Source: Bacteroidaceae bacterium (GTDB lineage Bacteria; Bacteroidota; Bacteroidia; Bacteroidales; Bacteroidaceae). Taken from it: a stretch of 11,250 nucleotides of DNA. Positions 7,626-11,250 of the stretch are shown in pieces (position 1 is the stretch's first letter; every line of letters starts with the position of its first letter). The notes beneath the pieces were generated by a model. It did not search any database. It worked only from the letters and a program-made list of their open reading frames with translations, and was not told where the DNA came from. The stretch spans positions 1 through 11,250 of the forward strand of contig CAAFRW010000143.1 in the NCBI GenBank assembly GCA_900765575.1, in the 5' to 3' direction. The translations under genes and the position numbers were made by a program.

Positions 7626-7764
7626 CGAACCTGAATTCAGTAACCATCCATACGGTCTTATGCCTGATAAGGCTTGACAAAAAATATTTCTATGCCTATA
7701 TGGCGTTTACTTATTCGTCCTTTATCCCTGAAACAAGTAGACAATCTTCCTCCCCGAAGGACGA

Positions 7765-7844
7765 TTACAGAAGAAAGTTTCCTTCTCACCATAAATAAAG
7801 TATTCCTTTTTGCGAATTGTTACAGAAGTAATGATATCTGTAAT
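7765..7844. repeat. Recurring TTACAG motifs upstream of the sigma-gene promoter
   Basis: TTACAGAAG occurs at 7765-7773 and again at 7820-7828. The second copy forms an inverted repeat with TCTGTAA (7837-7843), giving 7-bp arms around a 10-bp spacer centred about 55 bp upstream of the -7 element. This could be a regulator-binding site for the sigma gene, but short motifs of this kind also arise by chance in AT-rich DNA. Confidence 0.3.
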
Positions 7845-7885
7845 AGACTGAAGCTTTTTTGTGGGTCTGTTTCAGAAAAGTTTCG

Positions 7886-7893
7886 TACTTTTG
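7886..7893 (+). promoter_or_regulatory. Bacteroides-type -7 promoter element of the ECF sigma gene
   Basis: TACTTTTG matches the Bacteroides housekeeping -7 consensus TAnnTTTG exactly and lies 23 bp before the start codon, giving a short leader with AAGGAA as ribosome-binding site (about 7909-7914). The -33 element is weak: TTTG occurs at 7858-7861, but the 24-bp spacer is longer than the usual 19-21 bp. The sigma gene is therefore probably transcribed by the housekeeping sigma factor. Confidence 0.55.
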
Positions 7894-7916
7894 CAAAATA
7901 AGTATCTTAAGGAACT

Positions 7917-8474
7917 ATGAATAACGGATTCTCGAAGAATGATTTTAAGTCCTTTTTTTTGAACTACTTCCATACGGTAGTCCGCTTTGCTGTGGCTTAT
8001 CTTCAGGACGAATCCGAATGTCAGGATATTGCACAGGAAACGTTCATCCGCCTCTATCAATCGTGGCCTTCGATAGAAACCGAAGAGCAGGCACGTTCCT
8101 TTATGTATACTACCGCACGCAATCTTTGCATAAGCCGTATCCGCCACCAAACCATTGAAGAGCAGTTTGTTTTGACCGAGCTGGAGAAGACGAACCCGGA
8201 TGAGCCGGACGAGAATTTCTATTCGGAGGTAACTTATCAGGAAACACTCCGCTTGTTACGCAGGGCCATTGACGTACTGCCTCAGCAATCACGTCAAATT
8301 ATTCTGCTGGGACTGAGTGGCAAGAATAATAACGAGGTTGCCGAAATGTTGGGAATCTCTGTGAATACGGTGAAAACACTGAAGAAAGGAGCCTATAAAT
8401 CGTTGCGTAATTCGTTAGGCGATTTGCCCGAGGAGATGTTAGTCTTGTTACTCGTGGTGCTGGTTAGTGCCTAA
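7917..8474 (+). CDS. ECF-type RNA polymerase sigma factor (sigma-70 family)
   Basis: 185-aa extracytoplasmic-function sigma factor that should direct RNA polymerase to the divergent fecR-susC-susD promoter when released by FecR. Sigma region 2 covers ~10-78, with DESECQDIAQETFIRLYQSW as the conserved helix and ARSFMYTTARNLCISRIR at its end. Region 4 covers ~113-165, with LPQQSRQIILLGLSGKNNNEVAEMLGIS-type helix-turn-helix leading to VNTVKTLKKGAYKSLR. There is no region 3, as usual for ECF factors. The start is supported by AAGGAA five to ten bases upstream and a -7 promoter element. The last 12 residues (MLVLLLVVLVSA) are strongly hydrophobic, a tail that could touch the membrane or FecR. Codons 13-15 contain a run of eight T. 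Divergent placement from fecR is less common than sigma followed by anti-sigma. Confidence 0.95.
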   Translation: MNNGFSKNDFKSFFLNYFHTVVRFAVAYLQDESECQDIAQETFIRLYQSWPSIETEEQARSFMYTTARNLCISRIRHQTIEEQFVLTELEKTNPDEPDENFYSEVTYQETLRLLRRAIDVLPQQSRQIILLGLSGKNNNEVAEMLGISVNTVKTLKKGAYKSLRNSLGDLPEEMLVLLLVVLVSA

Positions 8475-8555
8475 TGGCGTAAACCACTTGCCGGGGATTT
8501 TTGTTTATGAAGAAAAGGCAGGCATTAAAATTCTCTCCACTTAAATAAAAGGAAT

Positions 8556-8816
8556 ATGGAAATAGAGCATGATTTGCAGGAAAGTGTCTTCCGCGCTACG
8601 GTCGATGGAAAGATAGCTTATGTATCGTACCGCATTGCCAACGGTGCTTTGATAGTGGAACATACCATTGTGCCCAGACCGATTGAGGGACGTGGCATTG
8701 CTTCTGTGTTGGTAAAGGCGGCGTACGATTATGCTTTGACACAGGAACTTGTTCCGGCAGCCACCTGTTCGTATGCTGCAAGATGGTTGGAACGGCATCC
8801 GGAATATATGGGATAG
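8556..8816 (+). CDS. Small GNAT-fold N-acetyltransferase (COG2388 / YjdJ-like)
   Basis: 86-aa protein of the short, stand-alone GCN5-related acetyltransferase-like family (COG2388, relatives of bacterial YjdJ and human NATD1). Sequence marks: the family opening (FRATVDGKIAYVSYRI), a central strand (ALIVEHTIVPRPIEGRGIA) whose EGRGIA loop is the acetyl-CoA pyrophosphate-binding turn, a following helix (SVLVKAAYDYALTQEL), and the C-terminal signature CSYAARWLERHPEY. Length is normal for the family. AAAAGGA just upstream is a good ribosome-binding site. It lies 81 bp after the sigma gene on the same strand with no terminator between, so read-through is possible, but a functional link is not evident. 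The acceptor substrate is unknown for most members. Confidence 0.93.
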   Translation: MEIEHDLQESVFRATVDGKIAYVSYRIANGALIVEHTIVPRPIEGRGIASVLVKAAYDYALTQELVPAATCSYAARWLERHPEYMG

Positions 8817-8866
8817 AGCAGATAGGGAGAACAGGCGTTTTGTCCGATACGGGGAGATGGTAATAA

Positions 8867-8905
8867 AAAAGAGGCTGTCTATCCGATGAGAAGGCAGCCT
8901 CTTTT
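8867..8905. terminator. Bidirectional intrinsic terminator between the convergent GNAT and ackA genes
   Basis: AAAAGAGGCTGTCT (8867-8880) pairs with AGGCAGCCTCTTTT (8892-8905) across an 11-nt loop, with one G-U wobble. T-runs lie on both outer sides (TTTTA on the plus strand; TTTTTTATTA on the minus strand), so it can end transcription of both convergent genes. Confidence 0.88.
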
Positions 8906-8923
8906 ACGGGGAATATAATTGAA

Positions 8924-10126
8924 TTACTTTTTCAAAATATTCAATGTATCCGTAGCAATCATCAACTCTTCATCTGTAGGAATAACCACTACTTTTACTT
9001 TCGAATCGGGAGTGGAGATGATACCTTCTTTACCGTGAATGGTCTTGTCGTTAAGCTCTTTGTCGAGTTTCACACCCATAAATTCCAAGCCTTCGCAAGC
9101 CGCTTTACGAGAATCTTCTTTGTTCTCGCCCACACCTCCGGTAAATACGATGATGTCTACACCACCTAATGCCGCAGCGTATGCGCCGATGTATTTCTTT
9201 ATGCGGTAGTCGTACATCTTTTGTGCAAGAAGAGCGTTCTTGTTTCCGGCCTTAACGGCAGCTTCAATTTCGCGCATATCGGATGATATGCCTGATACGC
9301 CCAGTAAACCGGATTTCTTGTTCAACAAGTTGGAAACCCCTGTTGTATTCAGCCCCTCCTTATCCATAATAAAGGTAACGGCTCCGGCATCGATGTCACC
9401 GCTGCGTGTTCCCATCATTAAACCTTCCAAAGGAGTAAGTCCCATGCTGGTGTCTACGCATTTACCATCTTTAATGGCCGAGATAGAACCACCGTTGCCG
9501 ATGTGGCAAGTAATAATTTTAGTTCCTTCCGGTTTAATGCCTAAGAATTCGCATACACGTTGGGTTACATAGCGGTGAGACGTTCCGTGGAAACCATAAC
9601 GGCGCACTCCATATTTCTCATACAACTCCTGAGGAATGGCATACATGTAAGCATGAGCCGGCATGGTTTGATGGAATGCCGTATCGAACACACCGATTTG
9701 CGGCAGGTTAGGAAGCAAAGCCGAAACGGCGTTTACTCCTTTTAAGTTGGCCGGGTTGTGAAGCGGAGCCAAGTCGTTGCAAGCGGTAAAGGCATCCAAT
9801 ATTTCTTTATTCAGTAATACGGATTCGCTGAAGCGTTCGCCGCCGTGTACCATCCGATGGCCTACTGCGTCGAGCTCTTCCAGAGACTTCAAGGCGCCGT
9901 ACTTCTCGTCGGTCAAGGTATGGAAGATGAATTCCACACCGGTTGTATGTTCGGGAATATCCTTTTCCAAAATCACCTTTTCGCCATTCGGCAATGTCAG
10001 TTTCAGGAAAGAACCTTTTAAACCAATCTTTTCAATGCCGCCTTGTGCAAGCACTTCCTTGCTCGTCATCTCGAACAATTTATATTTAATTGACGAGCTG
10101 CCGCAGTTGAGAACTAGTATTTTCAT
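8924..10126 (-). CDS. ackA: Acetate kinase
   Basis: 400-aa cytoplasmic acetate kinase: acetyl phosphate + ADP to acetate + ATP, the energy-yielding last step of acetate fermentation. It belongs to the ASKHA (acetate and sugar kinase) fold. The N-terminal motif VLNCGSSSIKYKLF and the second signature (GHRMVHGGERF) are intact. Known catalytic positions of the family are in place: Asn7, Arg91, Asp148 (GVFDTAFH), His180 (YGFHGTSH) and Arg241 (MGTRSGDID), with the IPTDEE metal-site segment at ~382-387. Length is normal. It starts 11 bp after pta, so the two form an operon, and it ends just before a strong terminator. Nothing unusual is seen. Confidence 0.98.
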   Translation of the reverse strand: MKILVLNCGSSSIKYKLFEMTSKEVLAQGGIEKIGLKGSFLKLTLPNGEKVILEKDIPEHTTGVEFIFHTLTDEKYGALKSLEELDAVGHRMVHGGERFSESVLLNKEILDAFTACNDLAPLHNPANLKGVNAVSALLPNLPQIGVFDTAFHQTMPAHAYMYAIPQELYEKYGVRRYGFHGTSHRYVTQRVCEFLGIKPEGTKIITCHIGNGGSISAIKDGKCVDTSMGLTPLEGLMMGTRSGDIDAGAVTFIMDKEGLNTTGVSNLLNKKSGLLGVSGISSDMREIEAAVKAGNKNALLAQKMYDYRIKKYIGAYAAALGGVDIIVFTGGVGENKEDSRKAACEGLEFMGVKLDKELNDKTIHGKEGIISTPDSKVKVVVIPTDEELMIATDTLNILKK

Positions 10127-10137
10127 AATTTATCTTA

Positions 10138-11148
10138 TTAATTTTGTTTTGCGGCAATAGCCTGGTTGGCAGTAATAGCAATCATTTTGTAAACGTCGTC
10201 GATAGAGCAACCGCGTGACAAGTCGTTTACCGGACGGGCGATACCTTGAAGGATAGGGCCGACGGCTGTAGCATTTCCTAAACGCTCAACCAGTTTGTAA
10301 CCGATGTTACCCACTTCCAAACAAGGAACTACCAATACATTGGCTTTACCTGCAATTTCAGAACCCGGAGCTTTGCTGGCGCCGATGTGTGGAACCAATG
10401 CAGCATCCGCTTGCAACTCACCGTCTATTTTCAAATCCGGTGCCATTTCCTTAGCAATCTGCAAGGCCTCTACTACTTTGTCCACCACTTCGTGTTTAGC
10501 GGAACCTTTGGTTGAGAAGCTCAGCATCGCTACGCGTGGTTCGATACCTGCCACCGCTTTAGCCGTTTGTGCAGTACAAACAGCGATTTGAGCCAATTGG
10601 TTCGCATCCGGCATAGGAGTTACGGCCACGTCACCCATTACAATGGTTCCGTGTTCTCCGTATTCGGGAGCTTTGGTCAATAACAACATTGCGCCTGATA
10701 CGCAAGTAATGCCCGGAACAGTTTTGATAATCTGCAAAGCAGGACGAAGTACATCACCGGTGGTGTTGCGTGCGCCGGCTAATTGGCCGTCGGCATCTCC
10801 GGCTTTGATGATTAAGCAGCCCAGGTACAACGGATTGGTAACCAGTTTGCGTGCCTCTTCAATAGTCATGCCTTTTTTCTTACGGAGTTCGCATAAAAGT
10901 TGGGCGTACTCTTCTTTCTTAGCGTGGTTTTCCGGGTCGATGATGGTAGCTTTACCGATATTTCCCAGTCCCCATTTGGTAGCAAGTTCCATAATTTCGT
11001 TGGGATTTCCCAATAGAATAAGGTCTGCAACACCGTCTGTCAATATTTGGTTGGCAGCTTTTAAGGTACGTTCCTCAGTACCTTCGGGAAGAACGATGCG
11101 TTGTTTGTTGGCTTTTGCACGTTCTACAATTTCGTTAATCAAATCCAT
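10138..11148 (-). CDS. pta: Phosphate acetyltransferase, short single-domain form
   Basis: 336-aa cytoplasmic enzyme: acetyl-CoA + phosphate to acetyl phosphate + CoA, feeding the adjacent acetate kinase. It is the short catalytic-domain-only form; the N-terminal regulatory domains of the ~700-aa enterobacterial Pta are absent. Characteristic segments include RIVLPEGTEERTLKAA (17-32), GQLAGARNTTGDVLRPALQ (121-139), SFSTKGSAKHE (210-220) and the C-terminal active-site signature QGIARPVNDLSRGCSIDDV (301-319) with the conserved Ser-Arg pair at 311-312. It is the first gene of the pta-ackA operon. The upstream 102 bp show no clear Bacteroides -33/-7 pair on the minus strand. An assignment to other phosphate acyl/butyryltransferases is less likely given the length and the ackA neighbour. 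Confidence 0.97.
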   Translation of the reverse strand: MDLINEIVERAKANKQRIVLPEGTEERTLKAANQILTDGVADLILLGNPNEIMELATKWGLGNIGKATIIDPENHAKKEEYAQLLCELRKKKGMTIEEARKLVTNPLYLGCLIIKAGDADGQLAGARNTTGDVLRPALQIIKTVPGITCVSGAMLLLTKAPEYGEHGTIVMGDVAVTPMPDANQLAQIAVCTAQTAKAVAGIEPRVAMLSFSTKGSAKHEVVDKVVEALQIAKEMAPDLKIDGELQADAALVPHIGASKAPGSEIAGKANVLVVPCLEVGNIGYKLVERLGNATAVGPILQGIARPVNDLSRGCSIDDVYKMIAITANQAIAAKQN

Positions 11149-11197
11149 GATAATATATTTAATAACGTGAGTTCGACGAATTATAAGTCGTTATAAA

Positions 11198-11229
11198 TTT
11201 GGTGAATAGCGAGATTTTTTGTAACTTTA
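11198..11229 (+). promoter_or_regulatory. Possible promoter for a divergent gene beyond the right edge
   Basis: On the plus strand, TTTG (11198-11201) is followed after 20 bp by TAACTTTA (11222-11229), one mismatch from the Bacteroides -7 consensus TAnnTTTG. It points away from pta and out of the window, so a gene divergent to pta probably starts just past 11250. No coding region is visible here. Confidence 0.35.
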
Positions 11230-11250
11230 ATGTACTAAATATCAAAGTAT

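Larger units (their letters stand above)
7221..7916. other. 696-bp intergenic region between divergent anti-sigma and sigma genes
   Basis: No convincing gene lies here. Contents from left to right: a candidate ECF-type promoter for fecR (7237-7267, minus); a doubtful 64-codon minus-strand reading frame (7305-7499); a 142-bp segment bounded by inverted repeats (7484-7625) that holds four tandem palindromic units (7500-7593); a low-complexity stretch with no recognised feature (7626-7760); recurring TTACAG motifs (7765-7844); and the sigma-gene promoter with a Bacteroides-type -7 element (7886-7893). The length is large for a divergent promoter region in this group, which suggests an inserted or decayed element. 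Confidence 0.7.

Noticed and set aside
7590..7729. 10-bp direct repeat CTTTATCCCT at 7590-7599 and 7720-7729
   Set aside because: Short and isolated; might mark a duplication end but can easily be chance in this AT-rich region.
7674..7901. 75-codon plus-strand open frame before the sigma gene
   Set aside because: It covers the sigma-gene promoter, has no ribosome-binding site and no recognisable domain; an overlapping frame in another phase is equally unconvincing.
7872..8150. 92-codon minus-strand open frame overlapping the sigma gene start
   Set aside because: Antisense to conserved sigma region 2 and no domain.
8506..8547. 13-codon reading frame between the sigma and acetyltransferase genes (MKKRQALKFSPLK)
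   Set aside because: Too short to support, no proper ribosome-binding site, no attenuator structure beside it.
10643..11170. 175-codon plus-strand open frame opposite pta
   Set aside because: It lies wholly antisense to a clear pta gene, its composition is what the pta codons impose on the opposite strand, and it shows no known domain.
1..11250. tRNA, rRNA or riboswitch genes
   Set aside because: No cloverleaf, rRNA-like or recognised aptamer sequence was seen in the gaps between genes on either strand.

Overview
The window looks like chromosomal DNA from a Bacteroidales bacterium (Bacteroides, Parabacteroides or a close relative). Evidence: an adjacent SusC/SusD outer-membrane pair, an STN-domain TonB receptor with a FecR anti-sigma factor and an ECF sigma factor, lipoproteins with acidic residues just after the lipidated cysteine, AT-rich leaders with weak Shine-Dalgarno sites, and a good match to the Bacteroides -7 promoter element (TAnnTTTG) in front of the sigma gene. 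The species cannot be fixed from the sequence alone.

Layout. Positions 1-7220, minus strand, hold one probable operon, transcribed right to left: fecR-type anti-sigma factor (6054-7220), STN-containing SusC/RagA TonB-dependent transporter (2564-6043), SusD/RagB surface lipoprotein (981-2543), and a TlpA/ResA-like thioredoxin lipoprotein (start 887, running off the left edge). Gaps are 10, 20 and 93 bp; the last contains a perfect 16-bp-arm hairpin. A 696-bp non-coding region (7221-7916) separates fecR from a divergent ECF sigma factor gene (7917-8474, plus). It carries four tandem ~22-bp palindromic repeats inside a 142-bp segment bounded by 15-bp inverted repeats. A small COG2388-type GNAT acetyltransferase gene follows (8556-8816, plus) and ends at a bidirectional terminator. 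The right end is the acetate-forming operon pta-ackA (minus strand, pta upstream), with a possible divergent promoter pointing out of the window.

How the genes work together. By analogy with FecA/FecR/FecI-type trans-envelope signalling, ligand binding to the SusC/SusD complex would be sensed by the periplasmic STN domain, passed to the C-terminal part of FecR, and would release the ECF sigma factor to transcribe the fecR-susC-susD-tlpA operon. No glycoside hydrolase, protease or other degradative enzyme is visible, so the imported ligand cannot be named. Pta and AckA convert acetyl-CoA to acetate with ATP formation and are core metabolism, unrelated to the transport locus.

Most interesting points: a C9 homopolymer in the susC coding strand between the STN and carboxypeptidase-regulatory-like domains, where one-base slippage either way truncates the protein (candidate phase variation), and the repeat-rich, inverted-repeat-bounded element between the divergent sigma and anti-sigma genes. 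No wholly new multi-gene system is evident; the genes belong to recognised families.
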